A DNA stretch of 64,000 nt. Source: Aphanomyces cochlioides. Lineage: Eukaryota; Oomycota; Saprolegniomycetes; Saprolegniales; Verrucalvaceae. Of this stretch, positions 21,545 through 33,462 are shown in pieces. A program made the position numbers and the translations under genes. Positions within the stretch are counted from its first letter, which is position 1. Every line of letters starts with the position of its first letter. The DNA is taken from assembly GCA_019828595.1 (NCBI GenBank), contig JAHQRK010000002.1, positions 124,001 through 188,000 of the forward strand, read 5' to 3'. Under the pieces are notes generated by a model that was given only the letters and a program-made list of their open reading frames with translations, searched no databases and was not told the DNA's origin.

Positions 21545-21998
21545 ACTACCGCCCCCCCCGTAGCCCCCCGCGACTTTATGCTTGTCCTGATCGAGGGGGG
21601 ATCATGCTTGAATAGTCTGCATGGCTATAATACTCTTGAATTCACAGTCTTCCGTCGTGGGGGATACGAAAAGAGCATGGGGGAATCGTTTAAATTCCAG
21701 GGAAAAGCACCAAGCAGCCTTGCTCGACGATCCCCCTGAGGTAGAATCCCTGACCTCGTCGAGTTTCCAAGCGCCGTGGCGTCTATTTCAGCGGCATATC
21801 CACTGCTTGGAATGCCTCGAAACGCGACATCTATCGGCGATTACGCCTCGTTCTTTCAAAGGGGGAAACTAACGTTACAGGGGGGAATGCCGGGGGGGAA
21901 TTGGGGGGAGTGCTCTTAGCACTCCCTAGAATGACATCCTGGCGATTGCAAAGTCAGGGGGAAAGCCTCTGGCGCTCGGGGGGGAAATCCATGTTAAA
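21545..21998. other. Spacer rich in G runs
   Basis: Between TEJ1 and the 3' end of the IQ gene. The plus strand has many runs of five or more G (for example near 21594, 21659, 21881, 21892, 21903, 21957, 21979) plus two C runs near 21552. No ORF is supported. Confidence 0.55.
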
Positions 21999-24900
21999 TT
22001 ACAGATGTAAGCAAAGTTTGCGGTCGACGATGGCGAGGCCAGTGAGCATTTGTCGACTGAGGATGCTGATCGTGTCCATGTCCAGTTGATGGACGTCTTT
22101 GTATCCAAGCTGGCGGAGCAATGGCGCCTCGACGCCGCACTGGAGTGTCCATCCGTCGGGGAAAACCACCTCGAGCTGCATTTCCTGGCCTACACGCCAA
22201 AGTCAAAATTCGCAGCAACAAAAATTTCAACCGCGTACCCAAAATATACACTGAAAAGAGCGCCGTGGCGTACGTCGTCGCGTCGTTTTCAACGACTCGG
22301 AAGCGCTTGGCCAAGTGAAACAAGCGCTTTCGGACGTCAATGCGAACGCCCAAGTGGCCGATCGATATCCTCGGCGCCTACACGCAACTTGGACGTCCAT
22401 ATATTGGACTCGAATGGACGTACAATATGCTTTGAAATGTCAATTTTCTGGCCCAGATCGCACGCGGAGAGGACGCCGAGGCCCGAAAACGCCCATTCTT
22501 GATACTGCAGCCCGACGCAGATGCAGATATGCCACCGCGAGATGTAGCATTCCACGTAGAGCACGCCGCGGTCTTCAAAAAAGCCCAAATGGGCCATGCC
22601 TAGCGAAAATTCGCATCAAACTTAGTGAAAAAATGGCAAGAAAGACCAAGTTTCATGCGCTTGGCGACGTAATAAATGAGCGTCGGCGCCGAGTAGAGGA
22701 AGCAGCGGAGGCGTTCGTGCGGCGGATTGCTGTCGCTGCAGCGCTGGTACATTCTCCCAAAGTACATGTCAGGATTTGGAAGCAGCAGCGTGCGGGAATT
22801 CATGGAAATATTGCGGAATTTGTGGAAATCCTGCTGGTTGAGGAGATATTGCCCCTTGGAGAGCGTGAGCGCCGCGGTCGCGCCCTCGACGAGGCGGTCC
22901 ACGTCGTGGATTCGAACGCTCGTCGTGCTCGGGAGGAGCCCAAACGTTTTCAAGTCATTCATGTCCAAGACGCACTCGACCGCGATGGGATCGCTCTGTT
23001 TTCCAGCGCCATTTGCATGTAAAACCAGCAAGAAATGCGCTTTCGAGACGCAGCTAGCGGGTCATGTCAAGCTCGAAATGTCCGGCATTTTCAAGCTTTA
23101 CCTGTATAAAAGATGATACGACCCGCGGAACCACACGCGGCGACAAAAGAGCCGCGGGTGGTAACTCTCCGCGTACTCCATGGACGAGCCGCTGAGGCTA
23201 GACTTGCGCATTTGGAGCTTGAGCGTCTCGACTTTGGCCAGCGCCGAATTCTTGCGCAGATGCGACTGGATTTTGATCGCCGCGGTGCGTTCGCGCCGTA
23301 GGAAATGGACAAATTGGCCCGCGCGGTGCCGTCGATAGCTCGATTGGATCACAACGGCGGCGGCGTGTTGCCGCGCTGCAAACGCGAGTTTATTCAGCTC
23401 CTTGCGCTGCTTTCGCTCGACGGCGTGGAGTTTTCGGAGCTGCGCCAGCGCTTTCTGCTTCTCAAAGTTCTCCTGCGACTGCCGGACCATCTCCCGCCGC
23501 CGTTCGAGCTCGAGATATCTACAAAGAGAAGTTAGCGCGCGCCGCCACCGAGCAGCGGGAGAAGCGACTTTTGAGCCTTTTCAGGATGTTCCCGCAGTGC
23601 TTTTTGAACGAGACGCCGGCGTTGGATCGCTTGGAGCTTCACGACGCCCTTCCTGTCGACTAAATCGATCGAAATGCGTCACTGGAAGCGCTCGAGATGG
23701 ATCTAAACCTGCTTGGTAGACGTATTGACTCGCGGTGGACGTCATTTTGGCCGTTTTTTGCAAGCTGATGCAATTCCGCCGCGCTCGTTCTTGTCGGCGC
23801 TGGACCGAGCGCTGGCGCATGAGATTTTGGATGCAAATGGCCGCTTGTTTCTTGGCTTGGAGGCATTTTAACCCGAGGAGCATGCGCCACCACGCTTGGA
23901 TCTTGGTGGCTTTGTCGTGCCTGTCGAGCGCCAGCGCGAGAGCGCGCTGTTGGATCTTGGCATGGCGGAATTTGCGTTTCTACCGTACGAATCAACGTTC
24001 AAAGTCGGCAATCGCGGCGTTTACTTCGTATTCTCGCTCTGAAATGTGCTGGAGGACGTCGCGGTGACTGCGTTGGAGGATCGTCTGCACTGTGGATCGA
24101 TCTAGCGCGGGACTGCTCTTCTCGGGGGCTTCAAACGCGCCGCAAGCTAAATCGTCGGGGGTTTCGAGCGCTAATCGCAGCGCATCTCGTTGCTGTCGCT
24201 GGCGGATTTTCTTCCCCATCGGCGCTTGAATAATCGCCGATTGCATGCGCAGTTCCTTGGAGCTAAACATGCCAAAGCTCGCATAGGACAAGTTCCAAGG
24301 CCGTTCTGCGACCGACTTGGAGCTGAAATCTATCGCCAAGTGCATCGTTGAACGCTGGAAGGAAACGTACCAGGATGGAGCGCTTGGAGCAGTTTTTCCG
24401 GCGATGGATGGCTCGACTGCTGGTTGATCGACGTGACGAGAATCGTCAAGACGGGATGGAACCAATAGGCTAGAAAGCGAGCTTCTGCAGCAGTCGCGAC
24501 GGTCTTTCCTGCAGCATTTCCAGCGTTTTAGAGCTGATGTGACGGCAGAAAATGTACCTGTCGGCGCGACAAAGACGTAGTCGACGAGCTCGACCATGAG
24601 CAAATCGTCAATTCGCTTCCGACACGCCGCGAGCGTCGTTGTTTCGTGGAATGGGATGCAAAACAGCGGCTGGATTGTCGTGTAGCGGCACATATACACT
24701 TTCAGCTCTCCATGCTTGATAATGTCATTGGTTTTGAACGCCATCTTGGACGGCGAAGTCTCCGTGACTTGCGCGAGCCGCGTCGGCGGTTTTTTCTTGA
24801 CGTAGGGGAGATTTGGCGACAGTACCTACAGTCAAATTGGCGCTTTCGAAGATGGAGAACGTACGGGATTGAGGCGCTTGGATGGCGGACTGACGGCTTT

Positions 24901-25122
24901 TGGAAGAGGTCCGAATGGACTATGGAAGACGCCAAATTTTTCCAGCTGCTGCGCTTTCTTGGACGTCGAGCTTGCCGCCGTCGGCCGCGGTGGGAGGTCG
25001 ACGAACATCAGCGGAGGAAGCGTGCCAGTCGAAGGAGGTTCTGACTCGGAATCCGAGCCTGAAAAGTTGAGAAGTTCCTCCAAATCTTCAGGATCGTACG
25101 TCAGCGCATCGACCGAGCTCAT
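21999..25122 (-). CDS. IQ-motif protein, 11 exons with mini-introns
   Basis: From ATG 25122 to TAA 21999 I can join 11 exons through ten GT-AG introns of 39-50 bp (24826-24864, 24509-24557, 24330-24370, 23980-24024, 23660-23708, 23519-23568, 23054-23101, 22600-22646, 22378-22423, 22190-22238). All phases agree, giving 886 residues. The N-terminus is acidic and Ser/Pro-rich (DPEDLEELLNFSGSDSESE). The middle carries several IQ-like calmodulin-binding repeats (ATKIQAWWRM, AAICIQNLMRQR, AAVVIQSSYRRHR, AAIKIQSHLRK). The C-terminus has a beta-rich domain (EVVFPDGWTLQCG). No specific family is recognised; the function could be calmodulin-linked and cytoskeletal. All frames are intact. Confidence 0.8.
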
Positions 25123-25555
25123 GACGTTGGATTGCCTGTAGCAGTTACAGGAGTTTCAACTTTTTTCTGCGGCAGTTACTCAAGGAGGAAACGCAGTAAT
25201 TACAGCGCTACTGGCAACGCTACGACGAACTCACAGCTGCCTTCCGCTTACTCCTTTCAACCTTTCAAAGACGGAGGAAGAAGCACTGAGGCAGCTACGA
25301 AATTGACGTTGAATCTGGCAACTTTGATGAGTCGTGGCGACTCTGTGCCTCCCAGGATGTGACTCTGGCGTTGCAAATGCGCCAAGAAAAGCACAATATC
25401 GCCGCTTCCTCTCGACTCGACTCCTCCAAAGAGTATACTCGCTAAGGCAAAGCCAAAGGCGAAATAACTTGACCATCTTCGTCCCAGTCTCGAACAATTC
25501 AAGTGAATTTCACGTCTCATTGAGCTCATTCTTGGCTTTCCCGACAGCTCTAGCT

Positions 25556-26148
25556 ATGGCGCTCTCGATGCAATCCTACGACGCGACTGTGCTCAAGCCA
25601 TTGCCGTCGATGATTTCGATCCTCGATGCAAAATTCACACCACTCCAGCTCAAATTCAAGCCGCATCTTGTCACGTGGTCCATCGTCGACGCAGCCACGG
25701 ACGAGCTCTACTTCAGATCGACTGGGGCTTGGATTACAAGGCGACCGCTCGCGACAACGTTGTGGCGGTGTCCAAAGTCCATTTCTTCACGATGGAACAC
25801 CGCCGCGATGTCTACACCGCCGACATGCGCGATGTTTGCATCATGTCTTGCAGCGTTTCGTCCTCGTCGAGCCAATTGAACTGCTACGTTTTGGATACAA
25901 TCACGCGGCAACAGTATTCGTTCGACCTCGAGGGGAATTGGAAACAGCGACAAGCGTGGATTCGCTGCAATAACCACATCGTCGCGAAAACAGAACGACG
26001 GCAAAGTTGGCTCCAGAACGATCTACAGGTCGAAATCGTTCCTGGCATGGATGCTGCGTTCATTGCATTGCTCTGTCTCATGCTGGAGAGAGCAGCACGG
26101 GATGACGATCGCCGTCGACGAGCTGGGCGTTTTGGTGGTGGACCCTAG
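25556..26148 (+). pseudogene. LURP-one-related (tubby-fold) protein, copy LOR1, one frameshift
   Basis: ATG 25556 opens MALSMQSYDATVLKP, then ISILDAKF, LKFKPHLVTWSIVDAATDELYF. Near 25740 the frame shifts by one and the rest reads HRRDVYTADM, CVIM-type strands, FDLEGNWKQR, and the typical LOR end VEIVPGMDAAFIALLCLMLERAARDD to 26148. The order of strands and the C-terminal PG-x-D-x-A-F-x-A-L-L helix match the LURP-one-related family (DUF567, LOR). In plants LURP1 takes part in defence; the role in oomycetes is not known to me. One indel breaks this copy. Confidence 0.75.
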
Positions 26149-26861
26149 TTGCAATTCATTTCAGAGCTGAATTAAACCATGCCAAACGGAGGAACTTCCA
26201 TTGCTCTTTACCGCATTGAATGGTTCATTTGACGGCGATTTCCTGTATGAAGGAACGAGCCATCCATGAGTTCCAAGCCGCGTCCAGTCGACGTTAAGTC
26301 TTCGGCACCCAATCATTACCCATTTGCAATACGATCAACTCTTTTTTCTTATAACTTGTAACAAATAGATTAGAGTTTTCAAATATGATACAATACTCAA
26401 TATATATAACCTTTTAAAATTAATATGTTGTATTATTTGATAAATATATCCAGAATTACAACGTAGGCTCTTGTTCAAATTTGAAGTACACTTGCAACAT
26501 TTACCCAGCCTTCAGTGGGTAGATTCGCCATGGCGGAGCCATTGAACTCATGAACAAAGCCCATTTTATCTCAAAATTGTGGTCTCATTGACACCAAGTG
26601 GATAAAGTTGACAATGAATGCCATGTATAGAAGGTCAACATCCATTCTGTTCTTTGCGTACTTCTGCACATCTTCAGCGACTCCTAAGCTCCTGGGATTC
26701 GACTGGATTTGATAATGCGTTACTGTTGACGACCTCGAAGTTTGAGTTCTGTGGAGCCATTGAGAATATGTGAACTACTCAAAAAGTCTGGAAAATACAC
26801 GGGTCCAAATATCTTGCTGTCACTTGAGATATCCAAGTTCATTTTCGTATTTTCATGCAAC
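26149..26861. other. AT-rich intergenic stretch
   Basis: No gene seen. 26340-26470 is strongly AT-rich. 26520-26780 resembles 28490-28760 (the region before TEJ3), so the 5' flanks of a LOR and a TEJ copy share an origin. Confidence 0.5.
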
Positions 26862-27462
26862 ATGCTAAAGCAAGCGACTGGACAAGTAGAATTGACGCCA
26901 CTGACGTCGATGGTTTCGATCTTGGATGCCAAATACACCACGACGACTCCCCTCACGTTGAAATTCAAACCCCATTTTCTCACTTGGCCAGTCGTTGATG
27001 CAACAACCGATGAGCTTTGTTTCAAAACGAGCAACTTTTTCACGACTCGTTGGCTCCTCGACCACTTTGGCAATCAAATGGCCTGTTCAAAGGTCCATTT
27101 TCACCAAGAACCACCGCCGCGATGTGTTTACCCCCGACATGCAAGATATTTGTATCATGGCTTGTCGAATCACCGCCGCATCGAATGAATTGACTTGCTA
27201 CGTCTTGGACAAAACAACGCGACAGCGGTATTCGTTCGAGCTCCAGGGTAATTGGAGCCAACGAAATGCAATCATCCTCTGTAATGGCCATCCCGTGGTC
27301 AAGACCGAGCAGCGCGAAAATTGGCTTCAATACGATCTCCAAGTCGAAATCCTACCGGGAATGGATGTTGCGTTTGCTGTTCTTCTCTGTCTTATGCTTG
27401 AAAGAGCCGATCGCGATGGCCAACGCCAGAGACGAGCTATGCGATCTAGTGGAGGGCCATAA
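26862..27462 (+). pseudogene. LURP-one-related protein, copy LOR2, one frameshift
   Basis: From ATG 26862: MLKQATGQVE, MVSILDAKY, LKFKPHFLTWPVVDATTDELCF. The frame is lost just after SKVHF (about 27100-27105) and resumes in the next frame with HRRDVFTPDM, NELTCYVLDK, FELQGNWSQR and VEILPGMDVAFAVLLCLMLERADRD. It is close to LOR1, but its frameshift lies at a different place, so the two were broken independently. Confidence 0.75.
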
Positions 27463-27663
27463 CGTTTCAAATAATCAAACTCTGATTTATATTCATTGCG
27501 GCCGTGCCGCATATTTGGAAGGAAATGATCACGTCTAGCTTGAACATCCAAGTGTACGCCCGCCGTTTATGTTGTCTAGGTTTCTTCTTTGGATTGTCAG
27601 GATAGAGTTGTGGTCGCCCACTCGATATCACACCATATTTGTTTCCTTGGCGAGGTTCGCTCA

Positions 27664-28278
27664 TTTCACATTTGCGATTGTCTTCTCGAATATCACATTC
27701 TAGTCGATTCCCGATGAGATCTTTTCGATTGAAATCTACGACAAAACGCCAGAAGGATCTTCACCGTCGTTACTGCTGGAATCAACTCGGTCCAAGCTGG
27801 CTTGGTGAGGATGATCAATCTTTCTGTGGCTCCAACCGAGTACATCTCCATTAGGACGGCACGTCTGGACGATTTAGATGCGCCCGCCGAGAGAGTGTAA
27901 CTTAGCTGCGTAATAACTAATAACTAAAAAAATGGACGATTTAGAAGGGGATAGTGCTTCCAATGCCTCAGTTCCAAAAGCTGCTTTCGTCGATGTTGTA
28001 AAGGTACCATGGACTGGCCAAGCGGTTGGACCGGCAATCAAGCGGCCAAGAGCAGCAATCCAGTGCCTATAAAGTCAATTTAGAGCAAACTTTTGGTGGT
28101 TTGATGTGTCTTAACACTCCACTACGAAGTCTACTTGAACAGCAAGTGTATTCACGTCTATGAATCCGAGAAAGGTTCTTTGAGAGAAAAAACAACCCTG
28201 ACGATCCATCCGAGTTCAAAACTGCGATTGTTTGTGGCTAGTCAATCTTTCGAGTCAATTTTGAAGTGGATCTTTTGA
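27664..28278 (+). pseudogene. TEJ2: degenerate family copy
   Basis: Exon 1 (SNITF, stop TAG, then SIPDEIFSIEI and LLLESTRSKLAW) ends at 27804 with GT at the family position; exon 2 begins at 27855. Exon 2 contains a 67-bp insertion flanked by the 13-bp direct repeat TGGACGATTTAGA. Intron 2 has its donor (AAAG/GTACC) but has lost the acceptor half. Exon 3 jumps from GGLMCL to HYEVYLNSKCIHVY, so the central part is deleted; the end LRLFVASQSF...LKWIF remains. Confidence 0.8.
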
Positions 28279-28852
28279 CGGCTCTAAGTCGTGTATTCAC
28301 CAGGATGGAGATAATACCTAACGGAGAGAAATAACGTGCTGGAAATTGTCGTGGCTCTCGTGCTAGAATGGATATTCTTGTAGTTTGAAGGCTTATTGAG
28401 GCTAGTCTACTCCCGTAACCAGAGTTGATCCGACACACTCATTAGGTACATCGCCATACTAACAACTTTTTTAAACTGCACTGGTGGGTACAATCAGTGG
28501 GTGTAGATTGCCTTTGAACTCATGGAGAGACTATCTTTCATCTCAACATTAAACCTTTTGTTGAGAGTCCATCATTTTGTTGTTTTGTTGGACGCTTCTG
28601 CATATCGTCGGCGACTCAAAAACTCCTGCCAAACTGCAGCTCAAACGTCAAACGGACTCAACCAAGGTAAAATTTGTTAATGCCCATGAGCTCTAATCGT
28701 GAGCTCTCTGAAGCCATTGAGGGTATGCATGCATACTACTGAATAAGTGGGAGGCCCGTTGGAGAGAAAGGGACGAAGGAATTCTGTAGTCGAAATCAGT
28801 CAATTGATATTGACGAGCCCTCTTAGTACATTGGTCAAGTTGCCATTGAAAA
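28279..28852. other. Intergenic stretch before TEJ3
   Basis: No gene seen. It contains sequence related to 26520-26780 (5' flank of LOR2). Confidence 0.45.
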
Positions 28853-29790
28853 ATGAGCCAAGACACTGCAGCACTAACACCCTTGAAATCTCCCATTGTC
28901 TTCTCGAATATCACATTCATATCCCGTCCCCGCGAAAGCTTTGTGGTTGAAATCAACGACAAGACTCCAGACGAATCTCCATCGTTGTTACTGCTGGAAT
29001 CAACGGGTTCCAAGCTGGCTTGGTGAGGACAATTTATGTTTCTGTCGCTCAAGATCACTAAAACTCCATTAGGACAGCACGCCTGAACAATGTACAAGGC
29101 GATAATACTTTTAATGCCTCGGCTCCAAAATCTACTATTGTCGATGTTTTAAAGGTATACTAGCCGAGCAACCTTTAATTATCAAATTGCTTGTAGGAAT
29201 GGTTGAATCGAGAGTCAAACGGGCAAGAGAAACAATCCAGTGCGTACCAAGTCGATTTAAAGCAATCTTCTGGTGGTTCGATGTGTCTTTTGCTTGCAAT
29301 CAAAGACTTCGAGAGTAGAATTGTCCATGGATATTGGTGGCATCTCCATCCGAGTGTTTTTAACTCCGACAAGAGCGTCAGTGACATGATGGAGCATTTG
29401 TGTAAAGAATTGGACTTTGGAGACGACGTGCCTGAGCTATTTGCAGTGCAAACGGGTTCAAAGTACACCAAAGCGGCGACTTTTGTCGTCTGGACCAACA
29501 TGAACAAGAATGTAATTACAAGAAGTTTCGAGCTGGTAGACGGCGGAACTGCGATCAAAGTATTGAAAGCGGGTCAATATCAAGTCGAGTATTGCACTCT
29601 AAGCACATTTTCAGGAGCGTTACGCCACGAAGTCTACTTGAACAGCAAGCGTATTCACATTTACCAAGCCAACCATTCTCCACACAAAGAAATCAAAACC
29701 CTCTCGATCCATGGGAATTCAAAACTTCGACTGTTTGTGGCTAGCGAAAAGTATGACAATAGATTGACGTGGATCTTTCGAAAGCTATAA
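28853..29790 (+). CDS. TEJ3: intact three-exon jelly-roll-like family protein
   Basis: Exons 28853-29022, 29073-29154 and 29197-29790, with GT-AG introns of 50 and 42 bp, give 281 residues. Residues 1-57 form the N-module (IVFSNITF ... FVVEINDK ... LLLESTGSKLAW), 57-84 the linker, and 85-281 the main part: QVDLKQSSGGSM, LLLAIKD, HGYWWHLHP, SVSDMMEHLCKEL. The C-terminal module from residue 195 (FELVDGGTAIKVLKAGQYQV, EVYLNSKRIHIY, TLSIHGNSKLRLFV, LTWIFRKL) has the strand rhythm of a C1q/TNF jelly roll. This fold is inferred from pattern only. There is no signal peptide or membrane segment. It is the best reference copy. Confidence 0.82.
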
Positions 29791-30064
29791 GTTGGCAAGA
29801 TGGAGATAACAAACACACTGTGATAAATATGAGCTCTTCAACCTTTAAACTGGAGGTAATTTTTACTATTTCTTCTAATTCTGTACCCAAACTTGAAGTG
29901 GAGTTGTTCAGTCACGACTTAGGTGCTATACCATACTAAATAGTCTTTCTAGTTGGGATTTCTTGGAGTTTTGGATACAGATGCAAGCTAAATATACCGG
30001 GTTTGCTTGTCGATTTCAATCTCTCCTTCGTAGATTGCCTCGGTTGTCTAATTGCCTGGAGATA

Positions 30065-30988
30065 ATGAGCGGCCAAGAATCGCTGCTGACGACAAGACTC
30101 CCTCCGATGCTGGTCTCGAATATTGCGTTCAAATCAGCCCCGCATGAAAAGTTCACGGTTCAAATCCACGAGGATTCCACTGAGCGGTTTTCCCCGTCGT
30201 TGTTGGTACTTGAATCCGATTCTTCACGCTTGACTTGGTGAGAGAAAGCTCAGGCTTGTTGATTTTTATTGGATTGTATTAGGGCTGCTCAAATGGACAC
30301 TCTCCAAGGCGAACAGGTTTCACCAACTCAAATTCTCACTGTCGTCGATGTATTAATGGTGGAATCCAGTCTCGACATTCTTGACTATTCACAACTACCG
30401 CTAGAAGTGGCTGGCTGGACATTCAAAAGTACAAAACGACGAGTCCAAGGCCTTTGACGTCGATTTGAAGCAAACCGACAGTGATTTGATTTATCTTTTG
30501 ATGGCCATGAAAGACCAATCGCGTGGTTGTTCAATGGATATTGGTGGTAACTCCATCCAAGAGTTCTTGGATGTGGTAGCAGCGTGAGCGACATGATGTT
30601 GCTATTGACCAAAGAGCTTGGGACTGGGTACGACACGCCTCCAATCTTCACCCTCTCGTCGTACTCAGCCCAGAAAACCACCAAGACTTATGTTGCCTGG
30701 ACCAATTGCAATGTGCACACGACCTCGAATTTATTTCAGCTCATTGAGGAAGGAAGAACGATCCGAGTGTTCCATGCTGGCCACTACAAGATGACGCTCT
30801 TTTCACGAGCAAAAACAGTGAAATGCGAAGTGCACTTTCACAACAACCGGTGCTTTCTCTACCGATTCAATGGAACAAACAACAATGATTCAGCGACGCT
30901 ATCGATTCCTCCAAACGCAACTTTGCAGCTATTCGTGTCAGAACTCAGTGAAGGCGCTCGATTGACTTGGGTGCTTCAGAAACTCTAG
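30065..30988 (+). pseudogene. TEJ4: family copy broken in exon 3
   Basis: Exons 1 (30065-30237) and 2 (30283-30358) and both introns are intact (45 and 46 bp, GT-AG). Exon 3 starts at 30405 with KWLAGHSK and DVDLKQTDSDLIYLLMAMKD. An indel near 30530 shifts the frame, and the restored sense also meets a TAA in the HGYWW-HLHP segment. From SVSDMMLLLTKELG (30584) to the end at 30988 the sequence is open (FQLIEEGRTIRVFHAGHYKMTL, CEVHFHNNR, TLSIPPNATLQLFV, LTWVLQKL). Confidence 0.8.
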
Positions 30989-31191
30989 ACCAAACTAAGT
31001 ACTGTGTCAGCGTCTAGGGGTAGAATTGACTAATACAGAAGGCTCAGAATCCCTAAAGAATGATCCCCAATGAATCTTTTGGATCGAAATCTGTTGGGAA
31101 TTCAGTCGCTGCAGTATATCGTCCGAGTCCAAAGCAATCACGTTGGATTTCAACGCTAGTATCAGTTGTGAACATCCGTTGGAAGGACACA

Positions 31192-32087
31192 ATGAACTTC
31201 CCACTTGTGTACCGCGATGTCACGTTTCAGTCGGCGCCTGAAGACAGCTTCTCGATTGAAATCAATGAAGGAGCTCTAGAAGACTCTTCACCGTTGTTGA
31301 TTCTGGAATCGTCTCGAAACAAGTTGGCTTGGTAGGAAGAACCGACGATGGACTGCCTACCGTGCATTAGGACCACGCGACTAGACGAGATACACGGCGG
31401 CTCGGTTTCAAAAGCTACAGCGTCAGTTATTGAGAGCTTGAAGGTAGAGCTGTCGAAGCGATTGCTTGACTGTTACCTTGTTTCTGTAGTCATGGCTGGA
31501 GAACGATCTCAATGGTCGAGAGGAGCTGAATAATGCATGCCAAGTCGATTTAAAAGCGAGTTCAACCGGTTCGATGTACGTTTTGATTGCAATGAAAGAC
31601 CCAACGAATGGTCTTGTCCATGGATATTGGTGGCATCTCCATCCACGTGACTTCAAAGTGTGTCGAGAGTATGCTGACTCATTTGGCTTTAATGCTCGAC
31701 TCAATCGACGACACGCCATTGTTTCTTGTCGTCCAGGCAACGCTGGGCTGTGGACGTACTGGTAGTCATCTGTCCTGGGAGAATGTCAACGAGAAGGTTC
31801 CCTCCAAGATTTTTGAATTGGTGGACGAAAGGACTGCGATCAAAGTCTCGACCAGTGGCCAATACCAACTGACATTACGTGACTGCACTCTGTACAGAGA
31901 AGACCTGCCATTGAAGTACGAAGTCTACTTGGACAGTCGATGCATCCACAGCTACAACCTGCCGAATAGCCACCGTGAAGAAACTGCAACTCTCTCCATC
32001 CTTCGAAATTCAGTCCTGCGCTTGTATGTCGTCGCCTGCAATGACTACAGTTATCGAACTCTTCGATGGACTCTCAAGAAAATCTAA
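31192..32087 (+). pseudogene. TEJ5: family copy with a single frameshift
   Basis: Exons 31192-31331, 31371-31443 and 31490-32087 with 39- and 46-bp GT-AG introns. The N-module is VTFQSAPEDSFSIEIN ... LLILESSRNKLAW. Exon 3 has SMYVLIAMKD and HGYWWHLHPRDFK. One base is gained or lost near 31648, after which the next frame is open to the end (FELVDERTAIKVSTSGQYQL, YEVYLDSRCIHSY, TLSILRNSVLRLYV, LRWTLKKI). Otherwise it looks complete. Confidence 0.8.
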
Positions 32088-32103
32088 CTCCGTTACGTTA
32101 AGC

Positions 32104-33033
32104 TTAATCGCACTTCCTGAAAACAAACGTCAAAGTTGTCGAGTTTTCTTGACAAGCCACGTACAACCTAATTGTCGTATTCTGTGGAATGCACAGCGTC
32201 GCATTTCCTTCGCGTGGAGTTTGATGGAATTCGAATACGAGCTTTCGCTTGTTGTTGAAATATACTTCATATTTGAGCGCGGAAGCTTCTCCCTCTGATG
32301 CAAATAACGTCACGTGGTAGCGTCCAGCTCGGAAGACTTTGATGGCCATCCCTCCATTCACCAGCTCAAAATTGCTTGGAATCACATTCGGATTAAATTG
32401 GACCAGACTGCAAAGTGACCAGTCAACGTTATGTTGGCTCTGATGGAGAGAATTCTCGATGCAGTGTCGCCCACGTCCAGATCCTTGGACAAATGCTGCA
32501 TCATGGCATCAACGCTTCTCTCAGGTCCAAACGCCGAAGGATAGAGATGGCACCAATATCCACTCACACGACCAGACAGCGAGTCCCCGATGACGATCAA
32601 AAGATTCATCGAACCACCGACAGAGTGTTTCAAATCGACTTGGCATGTAGTTGATTTCTTCTCTCGACACTTTGAGTCCAAAGTCAGCCAGTTCTATATG
32701 GTGTATGAAGAATAAATAGGTGAATACGTCTCCAATACCTTGAACACATTGACAATAGCTCGAATCGAAGAATTCCCTTTTGAAATACTTCCGCCTTGTA
32801 AGGTAGCGAGAGGCGCCGTCCTACGTCTTGATCAAGGAATATAGCAGCCTGGACTTTGCGTACCAAATGAGCTTGAAACAATACGATTCAAGCCGTAAGA
32901 ACGGCTCAGTGCGGTCTGGAGTCCCATCGTTGATATCCACCAAGAATTTGTCATGAGGAATCGATTTGAACATGACTTCACTGAAGCGGTGAGACGACTG
33001 GACTGTCGTTGATGACTTGTGGCGGTAACTCAT
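32104..33033 (-). pseudogene. TEJ6: inverted family copy with one frameshift
   Basis: Read on the minus strand from ATG 33033: N-module (VMFKSIPHDKFLVDIN ... LRLESYCFKLIW), a GT-AG intron at the Trp position, linker exon (TAPLATLQGGSIS ... VNVFK), second intron, then NWLTLDSK, QVDLKHSVGGSMNLLIVI and SGYWCHLYP. A frameshift near 32390 precedes FELVNGGMAIKVFRAGRYHV ... TLCIPQNTTIRLYV ... TFVFRKCD. Its stop is only 16 bp from the stop of TEJ5, so the two are tail to tail. Confidence 0.8.
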
Positions 33034-33227
33034 AAGTTGAACCAATCTAATGATTCCTGCAATTTACAAGAATGAAAATCTTTTACAAGATAATGCATAT
33101 TCAATCTTCATTGGCAGTAAAGATAAATCATCTATATATACCGCCACTGTCCCGAGCATTATCATCGTTCTTCGTCTGTAAAACGATCTCCTAGTCTAAA
33201 TCGCCCAATGAACGGATATCCCTTCGC

Positions 33228-33382
33228 CCTTTTCCTCTGTCGCGTGCATGAAAGAGCAGCCGCAGCCACGAGGGCGAACGCCAGAGACTAGCTATGCGAT
33301 CTAGTGGGGCGGGCATAACAATGTCTTACGTTTCAAAGAATCAAACCCTGATTTATCGACTGAGACTGCATTGCGGCCGTTC
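33228..33382 (+). pseudogene. LOR 3' end fragment (LOR5)
   Basis: Resembles 27385-27505, the 3' end and flank of LOR2 (shared words such as GCTATGCGATCTAGTGG, and AATCAAACTCTGATTTAT versus AATCAAACCCTGATTTAT). Only the last codons and the downstream flank are present. Confidence 0.65.
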
Positions 33383-33462
33383 GAGAGACAGGACCGACGA
33401 CTTCTCTTGTCAAGAATAGTCAAATGAAATTGATGACCCCCCTGTCAAGTTGCCAACGACAA

